Source: Amycolatopsis pithecellobii
Lineage (GTDB): Bacteria > Actinomycetota > Actinomycetes > Mycobacteriales > Pseudonocardiaceae
Direction: 5' to 3'
Length of the DNA stretch: 64,000 bases
NCBI RefSeq assembly: GCF_009707865.1
Contig: NZ_WMBA01000009.1
Coordinates: forward strand, 1 to 64,000
Position numbers and translations under genes: made by a program. Below the pieces are notes generated by a model. It was not told where the DNA came from. It saw only the letters and a list, made by a program, of their open reading frames with translations, and did no database searches. Shown in pieces: positions 33,203 through 41,641 of this stretch; position 1 is the stretch's first letter; each line of letters opens with the position of its first letter.

Positions 33203-34165
33203 TCAGTTGATGAAGCCCTTGGCGGCCATCCAGCCCCTGGCCACCTGACCGGCGTCCTTCCCGTCGACGTCGACCTGCTTGCAGAGTTCGATCATCTGCT
33301 CGTTGTCGAGCGCCTTCGCGACCGGCTCGAGCACCCCGCGCACCGCGGGGTGTGCGTCCAGGAACTCTTTCTTCATCGTGACTGCAGCGTTGTACTGCGG
33401 GAAGAACCGCTTGTCGTCGTGCAGGACGCGCAGGTTCAGGCCCTTGATGCGGCCGTCGGTCGTGAAGATCTCGCCGAAGTTGCACGTACCGCTCGCGACC
33501 GCGGCGTAGACCGCGCCGGTGCCGAACGTCTTGATGTCCGTGGCCGGGAACCCGTACGTCTTCTGCACTCCCGGCATCCCGTCCTGGCGGCTCGCGAACT
33601 CCGTCTCCACACAGAAGATCCCCTGCTCGGGGTGCTGCTTCAGGAAGTCCGTCAAGTTCGAATCGGACCGGAGGTTGTGCTGCGCGGCGTACGCCTCGGT
33701 GGTCGCGAAGGCGTAGGTGTCGTTCACCGGCGAGTAGTCCAGCCACGTGATGCCGAACTTCTGCTCGTCGGCGGACTTCGCCGCGTCGAACTGCGCCTTC
33801 TCGTCGGGGATGGGATCCGTTCTGCCCTGATAGGAGATCCACGCGGTGCCGGTGTACTCCCAGTAGGCGTCGATCTGGCCGTTGATCAGCGCCTGCCGCG
33901 CGGAGTTCGACCCGCTGATGTGGGTCAGGTCGGTGATGTCGGCCCCGGCGGCGGACAACGCCAGCTCCGCGATGTAACCCAGGATGGTGTTCTCGGTGTA
34001 GTCCTTCGACCCCACCGCGATGTGCACGCCTCCCAGGCCCGGCACTGGCCGGATCGAACCGGGCTTCACCTGGTACGGCAGCGATGCGTTGACATCCAGG
34101 CCGCACGCGGTGAGCGAGGTCGTCAGCAGCGCGGCACCGAGGACCGCTTTCAGCCGGTGCTTCAC
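33203..34165 (-). CDS. Osmoprotectant-type ABC substrate-binding lipoprotein (OpuCC/ProX-like)
   Basis: This 320-residue lipoprotein starts at GTG 34165, overlapping the permease stop (GTGA). The signal peptide ends in SLTACG near residue 21. The OpuAC domain has VHIAVGSKDYTENTILGYIAELALSAAGADI, the choline/betaine-type ligand segments NSARQALINGQIDAYWEYTGTAWISY and TFGTGAVYAAVASGTCNFGEIFTTDGRI. The YWEYTGTAW aromatic box is typical of glycine betaine, carnitine and choline binders. It is the last gene of a four-gene operon. Confidence 0.92.
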   Translation of the reverse strand: MKHRLKAVLGAALLTTSLTACGLDVNASLPYQVKPGSIRPVPGLGGVHIAVGSKDYTENTILGYIAELALSAAGADITDLTHISGSNSARQALINGQIDAYWEYTGTAWISYQGRTDPIPDEKAQFDAAKSADEQKFGITWLDYSPVNDTYAFATTEAYAAQHNLRSDSNLTDFLKQHPEQGIFCVETEFASRQDGMPGVQKTYGFPATDIKTFGTGAVYAAVASGTCNFGEIFTTDGRIKGLNLRVLHDDKRFFPQYNAAVTMKKEFLDAHPAVRGVLEPVAKALDNEQMIELCKQVDVDGKDAGQVARGWMAAKGFIN

Positions 34166-34936
34166 GACAGCCCCCTGGGTCCGAAGACTCGTTCCATGAT
34201 CGCGCCGATCCAGTCGATCAGGAGCGCGAGGCCGACCGCCAGGATCGCACTGGTGACCAGCACCGGAACCCGGTTGAGCTTGTAACCGGTGTCGATCAGC
34301 TCACCGAGACCGCCGCCGTTGACGAAGAACGCCAGCGTCGCCGTGCCGACGGCCAGCACCAGCGAGGTGCGCAGACCGGCCAGGATCAATGGCACCGCGA
34401 GCGGCAGCTCGATCCGGAACAGCACCGCACGCCCGGACATACCGATCCCGCGGCCGGCGTCGATCAGCGCCGGGTCGACCGAGTTGATGCCGACGATCGT
34501 GTTCCGCAGCACCGGCAGCAGCGAGTAGAACGTGATCGGCAGCACCGCGCACCGGAAGCTCCCAGCCGGTCGACAGGAAGAACAGCACGATCACACCGAG
34601 AGCGGGCGCGGCTTGCCCGATGTTGGCGATCGTCAGGAACACCGGCGCGACCGGCCGGGCCCAGGACCGGGTGAGCACGGCGCCCAGCGGCACCGCGGCA
34701 CACACCACGATCACCGCCACGGTGAGCGTGATCAGCAGGTGCTGCCAGGTCGCGCTCAGCAGCCGGGCCGCATTCAGGTTCTGCGCCTCGATCGCATCGT
34801 TGTTCCTGGTCAGCGCCCAGATGACGACTGCGGCGACGACCACCACGACCACTGCGGGCTGCAGCAGCAGCCGGGTTCGTTCCGCTCGTCGTGAGCCGGA
34901 TTCGGTGGTGAAACCTTTCTCGACGGTCGTGGTCAC
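34162..34936 (-). pseudogene. Osmoprotectant-type ABC permease, frameshifted
   Basis: Two overlapping frames together give one OpuC-type permease. The first (from GTG 34936, overlapping the ATPase stop) runs MTTTVEKGFTTESG through LITLTVAVIVVCAAVPLGAVL to FFLSTGWELPVR. The second resumes at VLPITFYSLLPVLRNTIVGI and continues normally to RVFGPRGLS at 34162. Comparison with the intact paralogue at 36128-36775 places a single extra base at about 34546-34556, in the GC run GCGCGG. Both flanking genes are intact and coupled to it, so this is either a recent mutation or a sequence error; no other decay is visible. Confidence 0.8.
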
Positions 34937-36135
34937 GCCGGACCCCCGTCGTCGCAGTGCTCCTCACGCAACCGCTGAATGGTGCTCATGACCGTGTCCA
35001 GCTCGATCATGCCCGCGTACTCGCCGCGGGAACCGGTGACCGGCACGCCGCCGCCCTCGACCAGCATCGCCTCGAGCGCGTCCTGCAGCGTCGACTGCAG
35101 GCTGACGAAGTCGCCGATCGGCTTGCCCGCGGTCTCCAGCGAGGTGGCGGCACCGAGGTCGCGGATGTGCACCCAGCGGACCGGCCGGCGACGGCGGTCG
35201 AGCACCAGCCCGTAGGTCCGGCGCTGGTCGGTCAGCTTCCGCCGCAGGTCGGCGACCGAGTCGTCGAACGTCGCGGTGGTCGCGTCCTGCTTGAGCTCGA
35301 CGTCGCGCACCCGCAGCAGCGTGAGTTGCTTGAGCGATGCGCCCGCGCCGACGAACCCGGCGACCGTGTCGTCGGCCGGGTTGGCGAGGATCGCGTCCGG
35401 GGTGTCGTACTGGAGGATCTTCGACTGGTTGCCGAGCACCGCGATCTTGTCGCCGAGCTTCACGGCCTCGTCGAAGTCATGGGTCACGAACACGATGGTC
35501 TTGCCGAGCTCGGACTGTAGCCGCAACAGCTCGTCCTGCAAATTGCCGCGGGTGATCGGGTCGACGGCGCCGAACGGCTCGTCCATCAGCAGCACGGGCG
35601 GGTCCGCGGCAAGCGCACGGGCCACGCCGACGCGCTGCTGCTGACCGCCGGAGAGCTGGCGCGGGAACCGGTCGCGGAACAGCGCCGGGTCGAGCCCGAC
35701 CAGGTCGAGCATCTCGTCGACGCGATCGGTGATCTTCTTCTTGTGCCAGCCGAGCAGCCCGGGTACGACCGCGACGTTCTGCGCGACGGTGAAGTGCGGG
35801 AAGAGACCGACCTGCTGGATCGCGTAGCCGACCTTGCGGCGCAGGCGGTCCGGGTTCAGGCTCAGGGTGTCCTCGCCGCCGTTCGTGATGCGCCCCGAGG
35901 TGGGCTCGATCAGCCGGTTGATCATGCGCATCGTCGTGGTCTTGCCGCAGCCGGACGGGCCGACCAATATCACGATCTTGCCGGCCGGGATCGTCATCGT
36001 GACGTCGTCGACCGCGGGCTGGCGGGTACCGGGATAGCGCTTGGTGACGTGCTCGAGCTGGATCTCGACGCCGGAGACGGCGCCGGATTCAGCCTGGGTG
36101 GGCGATTCGATGGGCGATTCGATGGTTTCAGACAC
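34933..36135 (-). CDS. Osmoprotectant-type ABC ATP-binding protein with CBS domains (OpuCA-like)
   Basis: This 400-residue ATPase has Walker A GPSGCGKTTTMRMINRLIEPTSG, Q-loop IQQVGLFPHFTVAQNVA, signature LSGGQQQRVGVARAL, Walker B LLMDEPFGAVD and VTHDFDEAVKLGDKIAVL. A C-terminal region of about 130 residues (VQLKQDATTATFDD-like start to EYAGMIELDTVMSTIQ) resembles the tandem CBS domains that gate osmoregulatory transporters by ionic strength. It overlaps both permease genes, by 8 nt upstream and 4 nt downstream. Confidence 0.93.
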   Translation of the reverse strand: MSETIESPIESPTQAESGAVSGVEIQLEHVTKRYPGTRQPAVDDVTMTIPAGKIVILVGPSGCGKTTTMRMINRLIEPTSGRITNGGEDTLSLNPDRLRRKVGYAIQQVGLFPHFTVAQNVAVVPGLLGWHKKKITDRVDEMLDLVGLDPALFRDRFPRQLSGGQQQRVGVARALAADPPVLLMDEPFGAVDPITRGNLQDELLRLQSELGKTIVFVTHDFDEAVKLGDKIAVLGNQSKILQYDTPDAILANPADDTVAGFVGAGASLKQLTLLRVRDVELKQDATTATFDDSVADLRRKLTDQRRTYGLVLDRRRRPVRWVHIRDLGAATSLETAGKPIGDFVSLQSTLQDALEAMLVEGGGVPVTGSRGEYAGMIELDTVMSTIQRLREEHCDDGGPA

Positions 36136-36775
36136 GGATACCCCTGGGAACGGAGAGTCGGGCGATCAGGACGTAGATGCCGTCGAGGATCAGCGCGAGG
36201 ACGACCACGCCGATCGTGCCGGTGAGGGCCTGGTTCATGGAGTTGGTGCTGCCGGCGTTGGTGAGACCGGAGAACACCTCGGACCCGAGGCCTGGGCCCT
36301 TGGCGTAGGCGGCGATCACCGCGATACCCATCAGCATCTGGGTGGCGACGCGCATGCCGGCGAGGATCGCGGGCCAGGCCAGGCGCAGCTCGACGCGCGT
36401 GAGCACGCCGAATCGGCTCATCCCGATCCCCTTGGCGGCGTCCGCGACGGCTGGATCGACCCCGGCAAGCCCGACGATCGTGTTCCGCACGATAGGCAGG
36501 AGCGCGTAAAGCACCAGCGGGATCACGCTCGGCGCGACGCCGAGGCCGACGACCGGGATCAGCAACCCGATCAGCGCGAACGACGGAATGGTGAGGATCG
36601 TGCTGGCCAGCGCCGTGGCCAGGGTCGATCCGATGGGGCTGCGGTAGACCGCGACGCCGATCAGCACACCGATGACGGCGGCGATGATCGTGCACTGCAC
36701 CACGGCACTCACGTGGAGCCAGGCCTGCAGCCCCAGCCTGCTCCAGCGTTCGTCCACGTACTCGAAGAGGTTCAT
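36128..36775 (-). CDS. Osmoprotectant-type ABC permease (OpuCB-like)
   Basis: A protein of about 215 residues with BPD_transp_1 segments and the EAA-type loop DPAVADAAKGIGMSRFGVLTRVELRLAWPAILAG. LVLYALLPIVRNTIVGL is the family hallmark. The start at ATG 36775 (MNLFEYVDERW) fits the usual N-terminus; the frame opens further to 36841. It is the first gene of the operon and pairs with the frameshifted permease gene, so the system may now run with a homodimer or not at all. Confidence 0.9.
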   Translation of the reverse strand: MNLFEYVDERWSRLGLQAWLHVSAVVQCTIIAAVIGVLIGVAVYRSPIGSTLATALASTILTIPSFALIGLLIPVVGLGVAPSVIPLVLYALLPIVRNTIVGLAGVDPAVADAAKGIGMSRFGVLTRVELRLAWPAILAGMRVATQMLMGIAVIAAYAKGPGLGSEVFSGLTNAGSTNSMNQALTGTIGVVVLALILDGIYVLIARLSVPRGIRV

Positions 36776-37453
36776 CCTGGGCGGCCGCCTCCTCCCGTTC
36801 CTGTCGGTCGTTGGGCCGGATAGCCCGTCCGCCGTTGCCAAAAAAACCTGAAAGTCTCAACTACCGGGCACGGTCCAACCGTCCTTTTTGGACCCGCTCG
36901 AATGCCGGCTGAACTGCGTAAATATCCATTCGCCAGCTTTTGGCGGATGTCCCGATCCGGTTCCCCGCTCCGCGTTGGGGGTTCCGAACAGTAGTTCGAT
37001 ACCGACTGGGCAGACGCGCCATGTCGGCCGGCCGGCGTGAGAGGAATATCACTCCGCCGTGGGCAACGGACAAAAAGTAGACCAAGCGTCTCCGCGGTGT
37101 CAAGACTCGGTGCCGGTGTCAAACGTGTGGGCCTGCTCAAGGGGTCCGATGGAGCCGGCGGAGCTTCCGTGCGGTTGTGCAATGTGGCTTGATTCAGGTC
37201 CGGCAGCGAGCCCGCATATGCATACCGGTGGGCCTCGAGACCGGGTTCGGTGCCGTCGCGCACTTCAACTTGCCTCGCGTATCCGCACACCCGTCGTTCT
37301 CAGCCGTGCAGCCTCCGGCCCTTGCGCAAAGTCTTGCGGGACCGTACTTTGACCCCCGCGACCATCTTGGTCTAAAAATTTCCCAATGACCACTTGCGGT
37401 GCTGCCGGCGGAATCAACTGCCGCGGTCGTCGCGACATAGCGATTGGAACATC
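36776..37453. other. Divergent promoter region without genes
   Basis: About 680 nt between the permease operon (minus) and the HAD gene (plus). Six-frame readings give only fragments with no domain. TGGTC (37368-37372) and GACCA (37388-37392) form an interrupted inverted repeat, with the AT-rich TAAAAATTTCCCAAT between them, about 60 nt before the HAD gene. It may be a FadR-type operator for the GntR regulator at 40760. Nothing else is called. Confidence 0.4.
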
Positions 37454-38137
37454 ATGGTGAACCGTTGGGTGACGTTCGACTGCTACGGCACGCTGGTCGA
37501 CTGGCTGTCGGGCATGCGCACCGCGCTGGATGCGGTCGGGGTCAACGAAGACGATCGTGAGGAACTGCTCGCGGTCTACCAGGTCCAGGAGATGGTGGTC
37601 AAGGCACGTGGCTGGCAGACCTATCGAGAGATCCTGGAGGTAGGACTCAACCAGGCGTCGAAGATCACCGGTGTCCACCTCGGTCCGAACGACGCGGCCA
37701 CGGTCGCCGAGGCGTGGGGCGACTGGCCCGTGTTCCCTGACGTACCTGACGCGATGCAGGCTCTTCGCGACAACGGCTGGAAGCCTGTCATCCTCACCGA
37801 TGGGGACGACGAGTTCTGGGAGCGCACCAAGCTTGAGCTCACCTTCGACTTCGACAAGGTGATCACTTCGAACGGTGCCGGTGGTTTCAAGCCGGACCTT
37901 GCGCCCTACCACCGGTTCCGTAAGGAGATCGACGGTTCGGACATCTGGGTACACGCGGCCAACAGCTGGATTCACGACATGCTGCCGACGGCGCGCCTCG
38001 GCATTCCCAGCGTTTGGCTGGACCGCGATCAGACCGGCCACCCCGATGGCCTCGCCGACCGCCACATCTACGACGCGACGTCGCTGCCGGCGGCGCTGGC
38101 CGATCTCATGGAGGCCGGTCCGAAGGCGAAGCGGTAA
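37454..38137 (+). CDS. HAD-superfamily hydrolase (2-haloacid dehalogenase-like)
   Basis: A protein of about 227 residues starting at ATG 37454. Motif I is VTFDCYGTLVDW (nucleophile Asp9), motif II is VILTDGDDEFW, the motif III Lys is in GAGGFKPDLAPYHRF, and motif IV is AANSWIHDMLPTARLGIPSVWLDR. The layout matches type II L-2-haloacid dehalogenases and related phosphatases. It heads a run with an RraA-like aldolase, an SDR and a 2-hydroxyacid dehydrogenase, so hydrolysis of a phosphorylated or halogenated hydroxy acid is plausible. Confidence 0.9.
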   Translation: MVNRWVTFDCYGTLVDWLSGMRTALDAVGVNEDDREELLAVYQVQEMVVKARGWQTYREILEVGLNQASKITGVHLGPNDAATVAEAWGDWPVFPDVPDAMQALRDNGWKPVILTDGDDEFWERTKLELTFDFDKVITSNGAGGFKPDLAPYHRFRKEIDGSDIWVHAANSWIHDMLPTARLGIPSVWLDRDQTGHPDGLADRHIYDATSLPAALADLMEAGPKAKR

Positions 38138-38159
38138 TCGCCTTCCCCGGCACCGCCAC

Positions 38160-38195
38160 GTGTGGGCCGGGATTTTTACCCGTCCCGGCCCACAC
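38160..38195 (+). terminator. Strong hairpin between HAD and RraA-like genes
   Basis: GTGTGGGCCGGGA (38160-38172) pairs exactly with 38183-38195, a 13-bp stem with a 10-nt loop that contains TTTTTA. It lies 22 nt after the HAD stop and just before the ribosome site of the next gene. It could be an internal terminator, an attenuator or an mRNA processing and stability element. Confidence 0.6.
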
Positions 38196-38220
38196 CATCG
38201 GACTCCCAGAAAGGCACGAC

Positions 38221-38886
38221 GTGCAGAACGCAGACAACGACTGCCCGGATGCGTTGCAACGCCTGTCCCGATTCGGAACTGCTGCCGTTTCGGACGCGCT
38301 GACCGAGCTCGGCCTTCCCGATCACATGGTCTCCGAAGGCATTCCGCCGATCGGTCCCACTCATGCCTGCGCAGGGGTTGCGAGGACCGCGCAGTTCGGC
38401 CCCGACGAGAGCGGCGAGCGGGACTTCGGCCCCCTCGCGCGGTTCGTGGACTCCACCCGAACCGGCGATGTCCTGATTCTGGCTGGACTGGCAGACAGAC
38501 CCGGCGCTCTGTGGGGTGACTTGTGCGCTGCCGCCGCGGAAAACAGAGGAGCGTCCGGGGTGGTGCTCGACGGCGCCGCTCGCGACCTGGCTGAGCTGCG
38601 CGACGGCGACCTTCCCGTGTTCGCACGGGGAGGCTTCTCTCAGGATGCTCTGATCTCGAGCAATATCGTGGAGGTCGACGGCGAGGTGACGATCGGCGGA
38701 CTCCCGATCCGCGCCGGTCAGGTGGTCGTCGCCGACGCGGATGGCATCATCGCATTCGATGGCGATCTGACAAACCGGGTCCTCGAGCTCTGCACAGGCT
38801 CACTTGAGCAAGAAGAAGTCCTGCGCGGGCTGTTGAGCGAGGGACTGTCTCTGCACGAAGCGATGTCACGCGTGGGCACGATGTGA
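38221..38886 (+). CDS. RraA-like / 4-hydroxy-4-methyl-2-oxoglutarate aldolase family protein
   Basis: A protein of about 221 residues starting at GTG 38221. It has LSRFGTAAVSDALTELG, GDVLILAGLADRPGALWGDLCAAAAENRGASGVVLDGAARDLAEL and GGLPIRAGQVVVADADGIIAF. The G-x-x-x-G-D-L and DGxxRD segments are the pyruvate and metal sites of class II pyruvate aldolases (HMG aldolase, GalC/LigK type). RraA proteins proper, which bind RNase E, lack the DGxxRD Arg/Asp. It would split a 4-hydroxy-2-oxo acid into pyruvate or decarboxylate oxaloacetate. Its stop overlaps the SDR start. Confidence 0.9.
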   Translation: MQNADNDCPDALQRLSRFGTAAVSDALTELGLPDHMVSEGIPPIGPTHACAGVARTAQFGPDESGERDFGPLARFVDSTRTGDVLILAGLADRPGALWGDLCAAAAENRGASGVVLDGAARDLAELRDGDLPVFARGGFSQDALISSNIVEVDGEVTIGGLPIRAGQVVVADADGIIAFDGDLTNRVLELCTGSLEQEEVLRGLLSEGLSLHEAMSRVGTM

Positions 38887-39668
38887 CTTCCCATCACGAG
38901 CAATCACGTGAGGCGGAGGCGTCCGTTCACGGTCGCACCTATCTCGTCTGCGGCGCATCCAGCGGATTGGGTCGAGCCGTGGCAGACGAGATCTTGGCAC
39001 GGGGCGGCCGTGTGTGGGCTGTCGCGCGCCGGCCTGCGCTGGCCGACAACGACAGCAGCAAGATCACCAGGACCCGAGCGGACCTGACCACCGCCGCCGG
39101 CGTTGAGTCCGTGGCGCAGCAGATCGTCGATGCCGGCCAGATGCTCGACGGCGTTCTGATCAACGGCCCGGGACCCAGACCCGGCGAGCTGTTCGGCCTG
39201 ACCGGCAGCGATTGGCACGAAGCGCTCGAATCGCTGCTGATCCAACCACTGCACCTCATCAGCCTACTTGCCGATCGGCTGGCGCCGGGCTCCTCAATCG
39301 TGTTCGTGACGTCGTCGACGGTCCGCGAGCCGATCCCACGCCTGGATGCCTCCAATGTGCTTCGTCCCGCGGTTGCGGCCGCAGTCAACGTCTTGTCGAA
39401 GGCTCTCGCACCCCGCGTTCGCGTCAACTCCATTGCGCCTGGACGCATCGCGACATCCCGGCTTGTGGAGGTCGAGCATGCCCAGGCGGCCGGCGCACAC
39501 GCCTCGGTCGCCGACGTGCGGGCCGGCATCGTGAAGGACATCCCGCTGGGCCGGTACGGCACCTCCGCGGAGTTCGCGGCCGCCGCCGTTTTCCTCCTGT
39601 CGCCCGAATCGGCATACATCACGGGCGCCGCCCTCCAGGTCGACGGCGGCCTCGTCCGCGGAGCCTGA
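38883..39668 (+). CDS. SDR-like protein without the catalytic tetrad (BKR-like)
   Basis: A 261-residue protein starting at GTG 38883, coupled to the aldolase gene. It has TYLVCGASSGLGRAVADEILARG, NGPGPRPGELFGLT in place of NNAG, the catalytic Ser region TSSTVREPIPRLDASNVLRPAVAAAVN and VNSIAPGRIATSRL. Where YxxxK is expected the sequence reads NVLRP, so both Tyr and Lys are missing. This fits the known BKR-like SDR subgroup that departs from the canonical cofactor motif and tetrad. It may still bind NAD(P) but should act by another mechanism. Confidence 0.88.
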   Translation: MTSHHEQSREAEASVHGRTYLVCGASSGLGRAVADEILARGGRVWAVARRPALADNDSSKITRTRADLTTAAGVESVAQQIVDAGQMLDGVLINGPGPRPGELFGLTGSDWHEALESLLIQPLHLISLLADRLAPGSSIVFVTSSTVREPIPRLDASNVLRPAVAAAVNVLSKALAPRVRVNSIAPGRIATSRLVEVEHAQAAGAHASVADVRAGIVKDIPLGRYGTSAEFAAAAVFLLSPESAYITGAALQVDGGLVRGA

Positions 39669-39695
39669 AATCCCGTCCCACCAGAAAGGTTCGCG

Positions 39696-40700
39696 ATGTC
39701 AACCAAGGAGCGGAAGCCAGGAGATTCCCGACCCGGGTCGCCGGGTCCGAGCAGGCCGGTGGTCGTATCCGGTCGCGGCGAGTTCACGGTGAAGGTGTTC
39801 GCTGACGTGCCTCCGGAGCACGACATCGAACTGCGTTCGGGCAGTCTGGCGACCCCGGAGGATGTCCGGGCCTCGACGCAAGGCGCCGACGCTGTCGTCG
39901 TCGACTACGAGTTCCTGAGTGCCGACCACATCGCGGCGATGTCGGACTCGGTCAAGATCATCGGATACTCGGGAACAGGACTCGACGTGGTCGATCTGGA
40001 AGCGGCTCGCGCGCGCAACATCGCCGTGCTGTATTTGCCGGGCTTCGCGACGGAGGAGGTCGCCGAACATACCGTCGCTCTCATGCTGGCCGGCGTACGC
40101 CGGCTGCGTAGGGCGGACCAGGTGGCACGAACCGGGTGGGGTGAGTGGCGATCCGCAGGCCCACTGAGAACCCTGAACGGAGCCACGGTCGGCCTGATTG
40201 GCCTCGGCCGCATCGGATCGGGCGTGCTGCGACGGGTTCGCGCGTTCGGCGCGGAGGTGGTGGCGTATGACCCGGATGCGACAGAGCTACCCGAAGGGTG
40301 CCGCCGAGCAGGCTCGCTCGATGAACTGCTGCGAGCCGCAGATGTCATCTCCCTCCAAGTTCCCCTGACGGAGCAGACACGAGGACTTCTTGGAGAGCGT
40401 GAGTTCCAGCTCATGAAGCCGGACAGCCTTCTTGTGAACGCGTCGCGCGGCGGTGTGATCGATGAACGCGCTTTGGTGGACGCCCTGGAACGGGGAGACA
40501 TCTCCGGTGCCTGCCTCGACGTCGTGGAGCAGGAGCCCCTGGATCCAGCGGCGCCTATCACACGTGCTCCGAACACTCTGCTCACCCCCCACGTCGCGTG
40601 GTACTCGCCGGCGGCCGAGCGACGGTCCAGGGACCACACCCTCAATGGTGTCGCTGCGTTCGTGCGGGGTGAACCGGTACGGTTCGGTGTTTTGGCCTGA
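39696..40700 (+). CDS. D-isomer-specific 2-hydroxyacid dehydrogenase
   Basis: This 334-residue dehydrogenase starts at ATG 39696. It has the NAD motif VGLIGLGRIGSGVLRRVRAFG near residue 165, the Arg of the active site in LLVNASRGGVIDERAL, Glu in VVEQEPLDP and His in LLTPHVAWYSPAA. The family reduces 2-oxo acids or oxidises D-2-hydroxy acids with NAD(P). The neighbouring pyruvate-type aldolase and HAD enzyme suggest a hydroxy-acid or sugar-acid pathway. It lies 27 nt after the SDR gene. Confidence 0.93.
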   Translation: MSTKERKPGDSRPGSPGPSRPVVVSGRGEFTVKVFADVPPEHDIELRSGSLATPEDVRASTQGADAVVVDYEFLSADHIAAMSDSVKIIGYSGTGLDVVDLEAARARNIAVLYLPGFATEEVAEHTVALMLAGVRRLRRADQVARTGWGEWRSAGPLRTLNGATVGLIGLGRIGSGVLRRVRAFGAEVVAYDPDATELPEGCRRAGSLDELLRAADVISLQVPLTEQTRGLLGEREFQLMKPDSLLVNASRGGVIDERALVDALERGDISGACLDVVEQEPLDPAAPITRAPNTLLTPHVAWYSPAAERRSRDHTLNGVAAFVRGEPVRFGVLA

Positions 40701-40759
40701 GCCCTGAGTCTTTGCCCATCTCCGAGCCTGGCCGGCCGCACCACAGCGAGCCAGAGGTG

Positions 40760-41593
40760 ATGCCGAATAACATGGCGGGCATGAGCGAGCCACCCGTCGC
40801 GACTTCGTATGACGGATTCACCCCGATTGGGCCCCGCCGAGCGTTCGAAGGGGCTGTCGAGCAGATCGCTGACAGGATCCGCGTCGGCGATCTGGGTAAG
40901 GGCGATCGACTCCCGAGCGAGCGGGATCTCGCGGGCCAGATGCGCATCAGCCGCCCCACCTTGAGAGAAGCTGTGCGGGTGCTGACCAAGGCCGGCGTGG
41001 TCGAGGTGCGTCCAGGACCAGCGGGCGGAATCTTCGTGCTCACCGACTACGTCCCCATCGAATTCATCCGTGCCGAGCAGAACATCAGGCTGGCGGAGAT
41101 GGGGGCAGACCTCGAAGCGCGACGAGTGTTGGAGCCGAGTGTGGCGAAGTTCGCGGCCCGCACCGCGATCGACTGGGACTTCGACCGCATGCAGGAGACG
41201 ATCCATGCCGAGGAAGCCTTGTTGTTGAAGGGCGGCGCTCTCGAACGTGAAGATCGGCTCCTCCAGCTGGACACCCAATTTCATCTCAGGATGGCTCACG
41301 CCACGGGTAACGCGAGCATCGTCACCCTGATGCGCGGACTTCTCAAGCGCTTGGGGATCGGACAAGACCTTGCGCTACGAATGCCGGCAGCCGCCGAATG
41401 GACGATCGAAGCTCACAAGCGAACCCTGGCGGCCATCCGCGCGCGTGATGACTCATTGATCGACGCGGTCGTCGACGAGAGTCTCCGCAAAATGGAGGAC
41501 GCCTGGGAAGAGGCCACCGCGCGGAAGCTCCGCCGGCCCATGGGCCCCCTCGAGCAGGCCCGCACACTCGACATCACCGGCACCGAGTCTTGA
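40760..41593 (+). CDS. FadR-subfamily GntR regulator (FCD domain)
   Basis: A protein of about 277 residues. The GntR HTH is at about residues 30-95 (AVEQIADRIRVGDLGKGDRLPSERDLAGQMRISRPTLREAVRVL) and is followed by an FCD domain with metal-ligand-like His and Asp residues (LDTQFHLRMAHATGN, WTIEAHKRTLAAIRARD). The start is uncertain: TTG 40712, ATG 40760, ATG 40772 and ATG 40781 are all in frame and none has an ideal ribosome site. It ends the HAD-to-dehydrogenase operon and is its likely regulator. Confidence 0.9.
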   Translation: MPNNMAGMSEPPVATSYDGFTPIGPRRAFEGAVEQIADRIRVGDLGKGDRLPSERDLAGQMRISRPTLREAVRVLTKAGVVEVRPGPAGGIFVLTDYVPIEFIRAEQNIRLAEMGADLEARRVLEPSVAKFAARTAIDWDFDRMQETIHAEEALLLKGGALEREDRLLQLDTQFHLRMAHATGNASIVTLMRGLLKRLGIGQDLALRMPAAAEWTIEAHKRTLAAIRARDDSLIDAVVDESLRKMEDAWEEATARKLRRPMGPLEQARTLDITGTES

Positions 41594-41641
41594 CACCGCG
41601 CAGACGCCGAACCCCTGCACGGGACCCCCAGAGCTGGCGCG

